Source: Klebsormidium nitens
Taxonomy: Eukaryota; Streptophyta; Klebsormidiophyceae; Klebsormidiales; Klebsormidiaceae
Direction of reading: 5' to 3'
Assembly: GCA_000708835.1 (NCBI GenBank)
Contig: DF237232.1
Coordinates: forward strand, 1-64,000
Length of the DNA stretch: 64,000 bases
Below, in pieces: positions 63,601-64,000 of this stretch (its first letter is position 1; each line of letters opens with the position of its first letter). The notes beneath the pieces were generated by a model that had not been told where the DNA came from, searched no databases, and saw only the letters and a program-made list of their open reading frames with translations. Both the position numbers and the translations under genes were made by a program.

Positions 63601-64000
63601 AAGTTGGAAGAGCGCCTCACTTTGGCACTTGGTTCAGGTCATCCCCTCCCTTGTGTTCCTTGGGCTGGGCCAGCGGGTTGGCGAGGCAGAGGGTACGGTT
63701 GAGTATGCGTGCAGTGTAGGCTGCAGAGATGAACTCCTGCAGCTGGTTCCCCACCCCCCACCTCTCGTCCACCATGGGGAACAGAAACTGCTCCGGCCCA
63801 TCAGGGCTCGCGGCCCCGGCATCCCAGCGATCCCCCCTCGTGATGGACCCTTCACCGGAGCTGCTGAACGTGACCGTCTGCGTGACTGTCACGGACGTCT
63901 CTGCGACCCACTGGCCCTTGCGCCACTTGAAGGCGGGTGTGCTGTTCTTGAGCAGTGCCAGGAGCTGCCCCGCCAGCCCCGCCGCGGGCAGGCCCAGCAG
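60602..64000 (-). CDS. O-fucosyltransferase-like glycosyltransferase, N-terminus cut by window edge
   Basis: Exons seen: 64000(open)-63621, 62897-62699, 62223-62059, 61564-60602; 568 residues present, phases 2, 0, 0 agree. The family (GDP-fucose protein O-fucosyltransferases, large in plants) uses GDP-fucose in the secretory pathway. Seen: PMVDERWGVGNQLQEFISAA followed by YTARILNRTLCLANP, the GNQ motif of the first half; then WSDHFLVDSLRPVVRVR; FREPWRLFYSSVKPSDK; and in the last exon LALHWRVEELRCRD, which places the H-x-R sugar-nucleotide motif (HWR), followed by FLSTDGFIRGPE and SSWSMQVAQ. Near the C-terminus is CFARQNFPMLETGGKSILGN. The conserved arginine and surrounding motifs suggest an active enzyme. 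The protein must begin to the right of the window, where a signal-anchor helix is expected. Acceptor and exact subfamily are unknown. Confidence 0.8.

Overview
The window reads as nuclear DNA of a photosynthetic green-lineage eukaryote, most likely a green alga. It encodes a nuclear-type photosystem I subunit O, a plant-type cycloartenol C-24 methyltransferase, a plant/animal-type fused LKR/SDH and a plastid-type zinc-finger protein. Genes are cut by many short GT-AG introns, exons are GC-rich, spacers are more AT-rich, and plant-type telomere motifs (AAACCCTAA / TTTAGGG) are present. I see no bacterial operons, CRISPR arrays, rRNA or clear transposons. Species cannot be named from sequence alone. 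There is one 588-base assembly gap (27488-28075).

I built twelve multi-exon gene models by hand from splice sites, reading phase and family motifs. In order: an MFSD1-like MFS transporter (-, 1349-6003); a CEP162-like coiled-coil protein (+, 6816-13086); a small plastid-type CxxCxGxG protein (-, 15066-16293); sterol methyltransferase SMT1 (+, 16668-20137); a NIMA-related kinase (-, 21108-26781); bifunctional lysine-ketoglutarate reductase/saccharopine dehydrogenase (+, 28466-35712); PsaO (-, 37348-39091); AP-3 complex delta adaptin (-, 40419-45844); an unidentified long coiled-coil protein (+, 46748-49665); a protein with two p25-alpha (TPPP) domains (-, 51463-55094); an unidentified protein (+, 56194-58863); and an O-fucosyltransferase-like protein whose N-terminus lies beyond the window (-, 60602-64000).

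Strands alternate almost perfectly, giving five head-to-head pairs with spacers of about 0.4-1.7 kb. Tail-to-tail spacers are mostly 1-2 kb and hold the palindromes, hairpins and the GTAT microsatellite. Telomere-box motifs occur in three of the five head-to-head spacers. The genes do not form one pathway. They cover plastid function (PsaO, zinc-finger protein), sterol and lysine metabolism, endomembrane traffic (AP-3, MFSD1, O-FucT) and the microtubule/centriole/cilium axis (CEP162-like, NEK, p25-alpha, possibly the second coiled-coil protein). The last group is a notable concentration. I found no strong candidate for a wholly new system. The most unusual items are the double p25-alpha protein, the phase-0-only CEP162-like gene, the telo-box pattern and the unnamed gene at 56194.
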